From: Pseudomonadota bacterium
GTDB taxonomy: Bacteria; Pseudomonadota; Gammaproteobacteria; Steroidobacterales; Steroidobacteraceae
Direction of reading: 5' to 3'
Assembly: GCA_023417315.1 (NCBI GenBank)
Contig: JAEZFW010000016.1
Span: 1-53,240, forward strand
Length of the DNA stretch: 53,240 bases
Shown here: in pieces, positions 37,397 to 46,929 of the stretch
How positions within the stretch are numbered: position 1 is the first letter of the stretch
How the letters are laid out: the number at the start of each line of letters is the position of its first letter
Position numbers and translations under genes: made by a program
Notes under the pieces: model-generated
What the model was told of the DNA's origin: nothing
The model's database searches: none
What the model saw: the letters and a program-made list of their open reading frames with translations, nothing else

Positions 37397-38386
37397 TCAC
37401 ATCCGCATGGATCGTTCACGGTACAGCTGCAGGTACGTATCGGCGAGATCGCTCATCATCGACTGCAGTAGCGGACCCGCATACCAGTTGAATCGGGTGC
37501 TGAGTCGGTAGCGGAACTTCAACACGAGGCGCGTGTGCGTGCCCTCGGGAATCAAGGTGTATGACGTGTCCAAGACATCGAAATACTCTCCTCCGATCTT
37601 GACGTGATCGTCGAAGGCGTTCGGCGGAAAAGAATCTTCATAGAAGCGATAAGTCCAGCGCACGTGCTCGTTGATGCGAGATTCGGCGACGACTTGATCG
37701 AAGTAAACGTTCTTACCCATCCGTACGCGCCGAAATGCTCCGGGGGTGTCCATTGAGATCGCGTACTCTGGAAGCGGCACGCCAATCCGGAACGCCCACG
37801 CATCGCTCACTTCGCTCGGTTGAACGTCGGGCACATTCTGGATGTGATGCCACACGCTTTCTCGAGGTGCCTCGATCAATAGGTCGCGTTCGACCTCATA
37901 GATCCGAGCCGGCAAATCGGTATTCGCTTCCACGCCGAGAATGAGCATAGGTAACACGATGAAACCGTGCAGGGTCTTGTTTGCATGTCGACCCAGACGG
38001 CAAGCGGCTCCCATGATCAGGCCGCCAGTCGCGCCGAGCAACGCGAACAATGGCGAGATGATGGCTGCGCAGATGAGTCCTTCGATCATGATGATCATGG
38101 TGCCGAGCACGAACACGATCACCGACAGCGCGCCGGCGGCGGCGTAGTACGTCCAACTGCGCGGTCTCTGACGTTCGGCGACAAACACGGTAACAGCACC
38201 GACGATCAACGGCGCGCCGAAGACGAATGCACCGGACATTGCCGAAAGCGGGTGCCCAGACTCGTCAGAGAAAACGAAACGAAGCAGCAACCCTACTGCT
38301 AGACCAGCCGCGAACGGCAGAAGCGCTGAGAATGGCAGGCGACGTCTACCGGGTTCGGCGTAGGTCCCGTCGTTATCATTCGTCAT
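37397..38386 (-). CDS. Membrane protein with C-terminal SRPBCC (START-like) domain
   Basis: The 329-residue protein has an N-terminal block of about five transmembrane helices (FSALLPFAAGLAVGLLLRFV; AFVFGAPLIVGAVTVFV; AAGALSVIVFVLGTMIIMI; LICAAIISPLFALLGATG). A cytosolic SRPBCC domain follows (VERDLLIEAPRESVWHHI, FDQVVAESRINEHVRWTYR, THTRLVLKFRYRLS). SRPBCC folds bind lipids, polyketides or hydrophobic ligands. It lies 19 bp upstream of the desaturase on the same strand, so a shared lipid role is likely (inference). Confidence 0.75.
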   Translation of the reverse strand: MTNDNDGTYAEPGRRRLPFSALLPFAAGLAVGLLLRFVFSDESGHPLSAMSGAFVFGAPLIVGAVTVFVAERQRPRSWTYYAAAGALSVIVFVLGTMIIMIEGLICAAIISPLFALLGATGGLIMGAACRLGRHANKTLHGFIVLPMLILGVEANTDLPARIYEVERDLLIEAPRESVWHHIQNVPDVQPSEVSDAWAFRIGVPLPEYAISMDTPGAFRRVRMGKNVYFDQVVAESRINEHVRWTYRFYEDSFPPNAFDDHVKIGGEYFDVLDTSYTLIPEGTHTRLVLKFRYRLSTRFNWYAGPLLQSMMSDLADTYLQLYRERSMRM

Positions 38387-38551
38387 CGCGAGGCGCACGT
38401 CCTACTGCGGATGGTGAGCTTCATTATAGAGCTGGAGATGTACGCGAAATATTTATTGTTCTTCGCTGCGTTCGAAGATTTCGAGCAACGCGAACGAGGC
38501 GGAAATAAGTGAACAGGAGCTCGGAGTCGCTCGCGGAGAACAGTTAGCGAG

Positions 38552-40210
38552 TCAACACGTCCAATGCAGTGCAACTACGTCTCGATGCTCTGAGCATTGA
38601 ACCACCCAACCCCGTCCGCCATCCCAAAGCAGCGCGGGAACGCCACAACACGCGTCTATCTGGAAGATCGGCCTCATCGCTTCATTGCAAATCGGGCACT
38701 CATGCTGCTCGACATTCTGTTGCCACGCCGGCCAGCCAAGCAGCTTGTCGCCCTTGATCGGGAGCTGAAGGTCTTGTCGCCGCATATGGTCTTGCTCACG
38801 GGAAAGCGTCACGCCCAAAATCAGCAACTCTCGCTCGTGCGGGAGATCCGTCTTGCGCGTCCATCCGACGATGTGTTGCTCGTCATATAGCTCAGGATCG
38901 GGCAACTCGGTGAAAGCAGGCGGACCGACCGGATGACAGATTCTCAATAGGGCGGCGTTCGAGAATGCTTCGTGCGATTCGCACACACCGTCATGCGCAG
39001 TTTCATATGTGCATACGAAGACTTGCAGCAATCCGTCGATGTACTGGCGCGCGTCCTCGGGCAGTTCAGCGCTGTTTAACTGAAGAAATAGATTCATATA
39101 GCTGTCGCATTGCCCGCATCTTGGCCATTGCTCATCAAGACTGAGCCAAGGAATTCCTCCAAACTTCGACGACGTGGGCTCGCTGCGTTCTTCGACGAGC
39201 GTAGGGATCCACGCGGGTCTTTCAAAGGGCTTCAACTCCTGCATCAACTTCTCTGCCGTTGTAGCCTTGAGTGTTCGTTGCTCTTCTGCAGCTTCGGGAC
39301 AGGTGTAAACATCATCCGATGTCGCTGGTTTCCGCTCGCGGTCGACCAATGAAATCGGCAGCGCGTCGTGAGAAGTCATGAATGATTGGAACTCTTCAAC
39401 GAACACTATGCCTTGGTCATAGCGAAGTACTGCATCGTCACGTACTGGGCTGAACGCGTGCCCATACTGGGATAGCGTCGGTGCCGATGTCTTGTGAAGC
39501 AGCATCCCATCCGGGCTGTAGAGCTCACACGCTTCCTTGCGAGCCACGAATAACTTACCGTCGCTGAGCCAAGATGGTATCGACACTGCCTCGTACGGAA
39601 CTGAAAAGATCTCAGTATCGTCGCCCAGATCCTTGACCGAAATGGCAGGGAATGAGTCCGTCACAATTCGAGATTCCCGCAACACGGGGTGAACGATCGA
39701 CGTCGAAAGCTGAATCGTCGAACGTGGATACTCTGCAGGAGGCCAGGTCCATGTCTCCACCTTTGCTTCGCTTGTGATGACCACAAAGGCAGAATCTGTT
39801 TGTAGCCACTCAAGCTGCTTGACCTTTCTACCTTGTCTCCACAGTTCCCTTGCCGACTTCAAGTCGAACACAGCAATCTCATCGCAGAGTTTGCTCACCA
39901 AAGCGAAACGGCCGCAGTTCGACAGTGCGAAGTGACTGATGCGCGTGTTCAGATCCACCGTCTCACGGAGCTTCCCCGAGATGCCATCTCTGATATCTAT
40001 GAAGCCATCTGCGTGCGCTAGCATCATTCCATCATCATGCAGACGAATGGAGATGCACCTAGACGTCAATCGCCCTCGGATCCGAAAGAGTCGTTCCAGC
40101 GACGGTACCGCGAACCCGCACAGATAGTCTCCTGAGGTATAGATCCAATCTCCGGTCGGAGCAAAGAACACCGTGTGAGCATTCCTCAGCACGCGTTTAG
40201 TGATGTTCAT
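38552..40210 (-). CDS. WD40-like propeller protein with C-terminal DUF1963 (YwqG-like) domain
   Basis: In this 552-residue protein, residues 1-310 form WD-like blades (TVFFAPTGDWIYTSGDY, DGFIDIRDGISGKL, FALSNCGRFALVSK, LFVARKEACELYSPDG). The C-terminal 230 residues match the DUF1963/YwqG layout: KFGGIPWLSLDEQWPRCGQC, MNLFLQLNSAELP, DKLLGWPAWQQN, HECPICNEAMRPIFQID, and GWVVQCSEHRDVVALHWTC at the end. Paired cysteines (CGQC, CPIC) suggest zinc or structural sites. DUF1963 proteins occur near toxin-immunity genes, but no toxin is visible here. It stands alone and its role is unknown. Confidence 0.8.
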   Translation of the reverse strand: MNITKRVLRNAHTVFFAPTGDWIYTSGDYLCGFAVPSLERLFRIRGRLTSRCISIRLHDDGMMLAHADGFIDIRDGISGKLRETVDLNTRISHFALSNCGRFALVSKLCDEIAVFDLKSARELWRQGRKVKQLEWLQTDSAFVVITSEAKVETWTWPPAEYPRSTIQLSTSIVHPVLRESRIVTDSFPAISVKDLGDDTEIFSVPYEAVSIPSWLSDGKLFVARKEACELYSPDGMLLHKTSAPTLSQYGHAFSPVRDDAVLRYDQGIVFVEEFQSFMTSHDALPISLVDRERKPATSDDVYTCPEAAEEQRTLKATTAEKLMQELKPFERPAWIPTLVEERSEPTSSKFGGIPWLSLDEQWPRCGQCDSYMNLFLQLNSAELPEDARQYIDGLLQVFVCTYETAHDGVCESHEAFSNAALLRICHPVGPPAFTELPDPELYDEQHIVGWTRKTDLPHERELLILGVTLSREQDHMRRQDLQLPIKGDKLLGWPAWQQNVEQHECPICNEAMRPIFQIDACCGVPALLWDGGRGWVVQCSEHRDVVALHWTC

Positions 40211-40258
40211 ACGGGTGCGGTGTGAAAACGATTGTGGGTATGTCCAAACAAGAGAGTC

Positions 40259-40810
40259 TCACGCTAGCGCCCGTCTACGCTCGCCAAGCGCGACGCGAAA
40301 AAGAACCGCGGCAAACGCCAACTCAATACATCCCCCGGCGAACGCACCGGCCGCGGCGGGTGCACCGATGATCGCCAGCGCAAATCCTGCGATCGCGAGA
40401 GCTCCGCCGCATGGCCAGTATGCGCGTAAACGGTAGATGGTCGTGAAAATCAGGTAGCGACCGCCGACCACGAGCAGCATCGCAGGAAAGAACAGATCGC
40501 TGCGCACATTGAAGACGATGAACGCCAATGCAAGGCCGCAGAACATCATGAATGTCGACTCCAGCGCGAGTCGAGCGAGCGGATTGCCACGCTCGTGCGC
40601 ACCACGCCGACCGAGCAGTTTCGAAATCATGATGCTCGCGGGATGAATCAGCATCCCGCCAACAAAGAGCGTGAGTAGACCTGCGACCGGTGAGTTTGAG
40701 GTCGATACCGCGGCCCCCGCTGCCAACCACACGATTCCCGAGACCAAGACTCCAGGACCACCCGCCACATAGGCGTCTCGCATGTCCGCTTGAGCATCGA
40801 CCATCCGCAT
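40259..40810 (-). CDS. Hypothetical multi-pass membrane protein (DUF7010-like)
   Basis: The 183-residue protein has about five hydrophobic segments (VLVSGIVWLAAGAAVS; PVAGLLTLFVGGMLIHPA; FMMFCGLALAFIVFNV; FFPAMLLVVGGRYLIFTT; LAIAGFALAIIGAPAAAG) ending with a basic tail GERRRALA. A good GGGGAGAAG precedes the ATG at 40810. The layout is like small DUF7010 membrane proteins; the function is unknown. Confidence 0.7.
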   Translation of the reverse strand: MRMVDAQADMRDAYVAGGPGVLVSGIVWLAAGAAVSTSNSPVAGLLTLFVGGMLIHPASIMISKLLGRRGAHERGNPLARLALESTFMMFCGLALAFIVFNVRSDLFFPAMLLVVGGRYLIFTTIYRLRAYWPCGGALAIAGFALAIIGAPAAAGAFAGGCIELAFAAVLFRVALGERRRALA

Positions 40811-41042
40811 CGCTTCTCCCCAGGAATCGTTCTTTGTTCTATAGAGGCCGTCAGACGATTCTATTGGACATCCATCCTCCTGCGAACCGGAACGAGGAGC
40901 GCAGCGCGATCACTCGATGCGGGTCTGCAGCGGTGCAAACGACGAAGGGTAGTTCTTCAACCTCGCGGCCGTTGACACCGATCAATCTCGCGCATAGCTT
41001 GGGCGCAGGATTTCGCTCAGAACGAAAACTCAGAACAAGAAT

Positions 41043-43613
41043 ATGTTCAGCGGGGCGCGTATGGAGACCAGTACGGAAGCGGCGCGTTGTCGATGCATTG
41101 CATTGTCTCGCGAGTGCAATGCAAACGTGATTCGCTATCTCTTCGCGATGTTTCTTGCGGCGTGCTCGGCCAGCGCCGTAGCAGGCACGAACACGTGGAC
41201 GTCCATGGGTTTGGAGGGAGGGACGGTCTACGATCTGGCGTTCCATCCGACGACGTCGTCGACGATGTACGCAGTTGCGCCGAACGGCTTTTACCGAAGC
41301 ACGGATTCTGGCGCCACGTGGCAGAAGACCTCGGTCGACACCGGATTCTATTTCCGGCCGAGCAAGCTGGCGGTCACGCCAGGAAATCCGGATCACGTGT
41401 ATGTCGGCATGATGGATGGCGGAGCGGTGCGAAGCACGGACCGCGGCAGCACGCTCTCGCGCACGAGCGGCCCCTTCCTCCTCACGCAAGTTAGCACATG
41501 GGGTATGGCCGCCTCGAGCGATGGATCGGTGATCTATTACGCCCTGAATGACAGTATTTATCGCAGCACCGATCAAGGAGCCACCAGGCAACTGTGCGGC
41601 ACGTTGCCTATCGAGGGACTGATATCACAGCTCGTCGTCGATGCGAGCAATCCACAGCTCGTCCATGCTGCTCACTTCGGCGGTATTTATCGCAGCAGCG
41701 ATGGTGCGGTGACTTGGCAGCCGGTGTTCGCGCCGACGGACAGCAGCGACGGCGTGTGGGGATTTGCCCTTGACCCGCAGAATGCCGATCGCATCTGGGT
41801 CGCAACCAATACGGCATTGCGCTTGAGCATCGATGGCGGCGCGACTTGGACCGCTGTTCTGAATGATGTCGCTGCCGACATCGACATCGACCCAGTAGCG
41901 CCGAACGTTGTCTATGTCTCGCTCACCGATGGCGGAGTCATGCGAAGTACCGATAGCGGTACGTCGTGGACTTCGCTGCCCGTACCGCAAAGATCGATCA
42001 CGGGACGCCCTCGGCTCGCCATCGTTCCGGGTGAGAGCAACCACCTCTACATTTTCGGTACCACCGGAATATTTTCGAGCAGCGATGCGGGTAGCACGTG
42101 GCAGCGTGCAGACGCGGGCATTGATGCTACGTCGCCGGGCAGATTCTCTCGGACGATCGCAGGCGAGCAGCCGGTGTATTTCCCGATTGCAGAGTACGGT
42201 ATCGGAATCATTGCGTCGGACATTACGATGGCGCATGTGCTTTTATCGCCATCGCTCTCGCAGGTGGCTGGCGCTCATCCGCCGCGTGTCACTGCAGTGA
42301 CTGCCGGTGGAGATCAGTCCCGCGAGCTCGTTGCAGTACTCGACTCACGAGCGATTGCACTTTCCGATAATCACGGCAGCAACTGGCGCCCGGCAGGCAC
42401 ACCTCCTGAGGGCGTCCAGATCACAGATGTGAAGTGGGCAGGCTCGCGGACCGTGCTCGCTGCGACGAACGACGGCATCTACCGTTCCGTGGACGGTGGA
42501 GATCATTGGACCTCCGCCAACGGGTTGCCATCCGATGCTGTCGTGACGTCCTTGGTCAACACGGTGGATTCGATGATTCTGTATGCGACGATCGCGGAAC
42601 AGATGGGCGCCGTCGCAAGTGCCATTTACAGGTCCATAGATGGCGGCATCACCTGGGCGCCGACTGCCAGTCAGATCTCGGCGGCAGCGCTCGGTGCGTT
42701 GATGCCTCACCCGCATGATCCCGAAGTCGTGTTCATCGGCAGCTCGGCTGGATCATTCAGGACCGCCGATGGTGGTGCGACGTGGACTGCGTTCCAGTCG
42801 GAACCGGAGTACGTGGCGCGTGTCGCGCATCCGATTGCGATTGACCCGACCGACCCGCAAATCCTTTACTTCGCCGACGGCGCTAGCGTGTCCAGCCGCC
42901 TGTTTCGCTCTGTCGACGGAGGCGCAACATTCCACAGTCTCGTCCCGGACTATTTCACCGAGGGCCATTTCGTTTCTCTGCTGCTCGATCCGACGCAGCC
43001 CGATCGACTCATCGCCGCGATGGAGGGCAACGGCGTTCGTGAATTCACGATCTCTCCGGATCTACAAATATCGTTCGCTCCGCCTCAATCCGTGGTTCAA
43101 GGACGACCAGCCTCGATCACGATGAGACTGACCAACCTAGGATCGTTCGATGCGACAGAGGCGCGGCTGGAGGCTCAGTTGCTCGATCAAGCCACAGGAG
43201 TTTCTGTTACTGGCAGCGGAGCCAACTGCACTGTCGCTGCGAGTGAGGCGACATGCAGCATCGGTATCTTGCGAGGCGGTGCATCGATGGACTTGACCCT
43301 GCTCGCTACACCGACTGCGTTAGGTGCTTTCCGCCTCAGTGCCACCGTGAGTGCACGACAACCCGATCCCGTCGGCACGAACAACGCAGCTTCAACCACT
43401 GTGCCAGTGACTGCCACTGGCGGTGGATCGACGGGTGGAGGAGGCGGAGGCGGCGGGGGAGGTGGCGGAACCGTCTCGTGGGAAATGTTGCTTCAGCTTC
43501 TGCTGCTCGCTCTTTGTCGCTTGAAGCTCGCCGATCCGCGCGATCCGTGCCGCGCAAGCCACGCGGGCGACTTCGAACGACTTATGCATCGAAGCTCATG
43601 CTCACGGATCTGA
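41043..43613 (+). CDS. BNR/sortilin-like exoprotein with CARDB-type domain and altered C-terminal anchor
   Basis: Up to 856 residues. A signal peptide (VIRYLFAMFLAACSASAVAG) is preceded by about 28 extra residues in the longest frame; starts at 41043, 41061 or GTG 41127 are possible and none has a convincing ribosome-binding site. The body has many BNR/YCF48-type blades (GFYRSTDSGATWQ, AVRSTDRGSTLS, IYRSSDGAVTWQP, IYRSVDGGDHWTS, LFRSVDGGATFHS), forming one or two propellers. One CARDB/DUF11 domain follows (SFAPPQSVVQGRPASITMRL). A Gly-rich run and hydrophobic segment (VSWEMLLQLLLLALCRLK) end it. It is paralogous to the convergent gene at 43681. Confidence 0.87.
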   Translation: MFSGARMETSTEAARCRCIALSRECNANVIRYLFAMFLAACSASAVAGTNTWTSMGLEGGTVYDLAFHPTTSSTMYAVAPNGFYRSTDSGATWQKTSVDTGFYFRPSKLAVTPGNPDHVYVGMMDGGAVRSTDRGSTLSRTSGPFLLTQVSTWGMAASSDGSVIYYALNDSIYRSTDQGATRQLCGTLPIEGLISQLVVDASNPQLVHAAHFGGIYRSSDGAVTWQPVFAPTDSSDGVWGFALDPQNADRIWVATNTALRLSIDGGATWTAVLNDVAADIDIDPVAPNVVYVSLTDGGVMRSTDSGTSWTSLPVPQRSITGRPRLAIVPGESNHLYIFGTTGIFSSSDAGSTWQRADAGIDATSPGRFSRTIAGEQPVYFPIAEYGIGIIASDITMAHVLLSPSLSQVAGAHPPRVTAVTAGGDQSRELVAVLDSRAIALSDNHGSNWRPAGTPPEGVQITDVKWAGSRTVLAATNDGIYRSVDGGDHWTSANGLPSDAVVTSLVNTVDSMILYATIAEQMGAVASAIYRSIDGGITWAPTASQISAAALGALMPHPHDPEVVFIGSSAGSFRTADGGATWTAFQSEPEYVARVAHPIAIDPTDPQILYFADGASVSSRLFRSVDGGATFHSLVPDYFTEGHFVSLLLDPTQPDRLIAAMEGNGVREFTISPDLQISFAPPQSVVQGRPASITMRLTNLGSFDATEARLEAQLLDQATGVSVTGSGANCTVAASEATCSIGILRGGASMDLTLLATPTALGAFRLSATVSARQPDPVGTNNAASTTVPVTATGGGSTGGGGGGGGGGGGTVSWEMLLQLLLLALCRLKLADPRDPCRASHAGDFERLMHRSSCSRI

Positions 43614-43680
43614 GTGGAGATGCAGCGAATTAACTCGTCCACCATATCGGTGTCCAGCGTCGCTCTCATACAACACGGCA

Positions 43681-46560
43681 TTAGGTATTTTGTTGAGGCG
43701 TTTGCCTTCGAGCTGTCCGCACACCGGCACCGCAGGCCAAGAGCAGCAGCATCCAAAGCGGCATCGCGCCGCCGCCACCTCCACCGCTTCCACCTCCACC
43801 GGTATTGCCGCCACTAGAGGGTGGCGAGGCAGCAATGACGGCGGTTGACACCGCTGCTGAATTGTCAGCAGGGTCGAGATCGGTGCCGGCGGTCGTCAGC
43901 GTGCTCGTGGTTGTGAATGATCCAACTGCGTTTGCGGAAAGTGTCGTAAGCGTTATGGTTTCGCTGGCCCCGATCGTTACGGTCGGAATCGTGCAGGTCG
44001 CCGTGCTCGCACTGATCGTGCAGCTGCCGGCGGAAGCGACTGCGCTGGAATATCCGAGAGCGGGATTGAGCTCGAACGTCGCCGTCACGTTGGATGCATC
44101 ATTCGGCCCTGAGTTGCCGACTGCGAACGCATGCACGATGGCATTGCCTTGTACGACTTGTGCCATTGGATTTGCCTGGATCGATACATCGCTTACTTCC
44201 GCAACGCTGATCGATGAGCTCACGGTGTTGTCGCTATTGGCGGCATCCGGCTGATCTCCCGACACCGACCCGGTGATCTGGAACTCTCCAGCAGTCGGTA
44301 GCGTGAAGAGCACCGAGATTTCGGCGGAAGCACCTACTCGGAGAATCGGCGTGATGCACGTCCCGGTGTTGGCACTCGTGGTGCAGGTGCCGGAGGAAGC
44401 GCTGACTGCGACGTCCGTTGCAGCGACGGGCAGCTCAATTTGTATTCGCACTCCGGTCGCATCGAAAGGACCGAGGTTTTCGATCGAAAACGTGGACGTT
44501 GCCGAAGTGCCGTATGCCTGCGGCGTGGCCGGAGTGCTCGCGGCAATGGACAGGTCGGGTTGGATGCTAATGCTTCGCACGCCGCCCGTTTGCAAGCCGA
44601 CGAAGACCTTATGCGATCGAAGCGGATCGACGGCGAGTGCGTCGACGAAACGCGCGTAGGGATCGGACACATCGTCCATGACGGTCGTCTCCCACGTCTC
44701 TCCTGCATCGACGGAACGGAAGAGCTGCCCGATTGCACCAGCATAGATGACGTCCGGGTTCCTCGGATCGAGGGCAAGAACGCCGGTTAGAATGTGCAGG
44801 TGCGAAAGGCTCCCGAGCGTACTCCAGCTTTGTGCGCCGTCGATCGACTTGAACACGTTGAGCGAGTTGGACACGTAGAGCACGTTTTCATCGCGAGGAT
44901 CGACCGCGATTGCCCTGAGTGCCTGAGAGCTCGAAGGCGCGATTACACGAGCCCATTGAGCTCCTGCATCGACGGACTTGTAGAGTGCCGAGGTCTCGGA
45001 GTCGCCCGGTGCTCTTCCGATGAGATAGACGACCGACAGGTTCGAAGCTGAAACAGCAAGGTTCGATGTCAGGGACTCTGCATCCGCGACAGGCGCTGAG
45101 CGCGTGAAGGACTCCCCGCCATTCACGCTTCGCCATACAGCTTCGTTCGTGATCGCAAGCACAGCGGCTCCGTCCGTCGAGACATTCGCGACTTGCATGA
45201 CCTGCACGTCAGGAGCGACGAGATCGGTGCTCAAGGACCACGAGCTCCCGCTGTCCGACGATCGAGCAACGCCCGAAGGCAGGCTCGTGAACAAGCGGTC
45301 TTCTGTTCCAGAGACGACGGCGAAACCCGCGCTGAAGATCGTGGCCGTCGATGGATAAAGAGCTCGAAGTTCATCGTTGCCAAGAGGTGCGACGGTTTCG
45401 TCTTCGCCCGAGATCGCATAGACACCGCCGTACAAAGTGCGCGCGTAGATGCGATCAGATGCGGGCGCTGCGATGAGATCGGAGACGGTTACACCGTCGA
45501 GTCCTTCATTCCTCGTGGTCCATGTGTTTCCACCATCGAGCGAACCCATGATGCCATTCATCCCGGAGACAAGGATGTGGTGTGGAACCAGCGGGTTGAT
45601 CGCAATGTCGGAGATGGCGCCGACGCGAGCGGTGCCTGGCACATCCGACCAAGCCGACCCATTGTTCGTGCTGCGCCGAAGGATGCGTCCACCGCCGGAA
45701 TAGATAGTAGAAGTCGAGGTGGGATGGATCTCGACGGCGAAGCTGATATGCGAGACATCAACAGCCGTATAGAACGCACCGCCGTCATCGGAATAGCGCA
45801 GGTCGCCGCCGGCGAACCATATTCTAGGTGGGTTGGAGAGAGCGATCTCCATGTCGGCTATTGGACCGATCGGAGCCTCCCAAGGCGTCCACGTCGCTCC
45901 AGCGTCGGCACTTTGATACCGCTCAATGGCTCCCGCCGTGACGTAGAGCTGCGAGGGATTGAGTGGATCGATGTCAAGCGTGTTAACAGGCACGTCACCT
46001 TCAAGCGGAATCGAGCCTCGCAGTGCCCAGAGAAAGCCAGCGTTAATGCTCTGGTACACCTGATCGTCAGCGATCGCGTAGAGCGTGCCGTTGCGAGCAT
46101 ATTCGATGTGCCTGATGAGCTGAGAGTCCTCTGGAAAATCGCTCATGAGGCTGAAGGTTTCGCCAGAATCATCGCTCGCGAACAGGCCGGGACCCGGCGC
46201 GAGAAGAATCACACGCGACGGCGCCATCGAGCTCACCGCGATGACGCGCGGCTGAATGTCTTCTCGTATCAGCTGCCAGGACAGGCCCGCGTCGAGCGAA
46301 CGGTAGAAGCCTCGCTCGCCCGCGGCGTAAGCGATCGTCTGGTCTGTGGGATGAAACGCAACATCATGGATCATCCCCCCTTGGGGACCGATCGGCGTCA
46401 GCGTATTGATACCCGCGTTCGCTGTTGCCGACCACAATGTCAGCTGAAGTGCGAAAACGCAGAAGTGCCTAGATCGGAGCACCTTCCCCGGACTGTCGTC
46501 GAGCAGCGTTGTCTTGGCAACACTTGTCCTTCCTCGATAAAGGGGTCTCGCGATACCCAT
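43681..46560 (-). CDS. BNR/sortilin-like exoprotein with two DUF11 domains and GlyGly-CTERM-like anchor
   Basis: The 959-residue paralog of the previous gene opens with a signal (HFCVFALQLTLWSATANAG) after about 26 residues. ATG 46560 has AAAGAGG upstream. BNR blades recur (GFYRSLDAGLSWQ, GLFASDDSGETFS, LRRSTNNGSAWSD, LFRSVDAGETWET). Two CARDB/DUF11-type domains are read as SIAASTPATPQAYGTSATST and VSIQANPMAQVVQGNAIVHA. The end is a Gly-rich linker, hydrophobic segment MPLWMLLLLACGAGV and a basic RTARR, which is the GlyGly-CTERM/rhombosortase-type layout. It is predicted to be cleaved and displayed or released at the surface. No rhombosortase is seen nearby. Confidence 0.87.
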   Translation of the reverse strand: MGIARPLYRGRTSVAKTTLLDDSPGKVLRSRHFCVFALQLTLWSATANAGINTLTPIGPQGGMIHDVAFHPTDQTIAYAAGERGFYRSLDAGLSWQLIREDIQPRVIAVSSMAPSRVILLAPGPGLFASDDSGETFSLMSDFPEDSQLIRHIEYARNGTLYAIADDQVYQSINAGFLWALRGSIPLEGDVPVNTLDIDPLNPSQLYVTAGAIERYQSADAGATWTPWEAPIGPIADMEIALSNPPRIWFAGGDLRYSDDGGAFYTAVDVSHISFAVEIHPTSTSTIYSGGGRILRRSTNNGSAWSDVPGTARVGAISDIAINPLVPHHILVSGMNGIMGSLDGGNTWTTRNEGLDGVTVSDLIAAPASDRIYARTLYGGVYAISGEDETVAPLGNDELRALYPSTATIFSAGFAVVSGTEDRLFTSLPSGVARSSDSGSSWSLSTDLVAPDVQVMQVANVSTDGAAVLAITNEAVWRSVNGGESFTRSAPVADAESLTSNLAVSASNLSVVYLIGRAPGDSETSALYKSVDAGAQWARVIAPSSSQALRAIAVDPRDENVLYVSNSLNVFKSIDGAQSWSTLGSLSHLHILTGVLALDPRNPDVIYAGAIGQLFRSVDAGETWETTVMDDVSDPYARFVDALAVDPLRSHKVFVGLQTGGVRSISIQPDLSIAASTPATPQAYGTSATSTFSIENLGPFDATGVRIQIELPVAATDVAVSASSGTCTTSANTGTCITPILRVGASAEISVLFTLPTAGEFQITGSVSGDQPDAANSDNTVSSSISVAEVSDVSIQANPMAQVVQGNAIVHAFAVGNSGPNDASNVTATFELNPALGYSSAVASAGSCTISASTATCTIPTVTIGASETITLTTLSANAVGSFTTTSTLTTAGTDLDPADNSAAVSTAVIAASPPSSGGNTGGGGSGGGGGGAMPLWMLLLLACGAGVRTARRQTPQQNT

Positions 46561-46689
46561 CCCTGATTACCTCTTTATTATGTTACGAGTTGTCTATCAC
46601 TCGAGCACAAAGCTTATCTTGAGTTGCCACATCGAGCGAGAAAACTCGTGCGTTGTACTGAGTCTAAGCGGTGGTGCTTAGTAACGCCG

Positions 46690-46922
46690 CTATTGCTTTG
46701 GCAACTCGCGCAAGAATGGATCGTCCATCCGCTCGGGAGCGGCGGTCCAGCGGAGCAAACCGCCGTATAGATTCAGCGTCACGGAATAGAAGAATCCCGC
46801 CTTGCCCATTCGCGTGTGCAAGTCGTCATCGAACGGCACGTAAGTGATCTACGGCGAGGGCGCTGCAACCATTCGCAACCGGTGCGTGTCTCAAGTGCCC
46901 ACACCCCGTTGTGCGAGAAATG
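46690..46922 (-). pseudogene. Decayed gene remnant, minus strand
   Basis: Between the exoprotein and the truncated lipoprotein, two minus-strand frames read as protein. One starts around HFSHNGVWALETRTGCEWLQ (down to about 46860); the other, ITYVPFDDDLHTRMGKAGFF then LYGGLLRWTAAPERMDD, ends at stop 46690. An in-frame stop (near 46850) and a frame change separate them. The product is unrecognised. I infer a broken gene, with no start or ribosome-binding site found. Confidence 0.35.
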
Positions 46923-46929
46923 AACCTGG

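Noticed and set aside
45193..46566. 457-residue plus-strand frame over the BNR exoprotein
   Set aside because: It is antisense to clear repeats with signal and anchor; its Arg/Asp-rich makeup fits a shadow frame.
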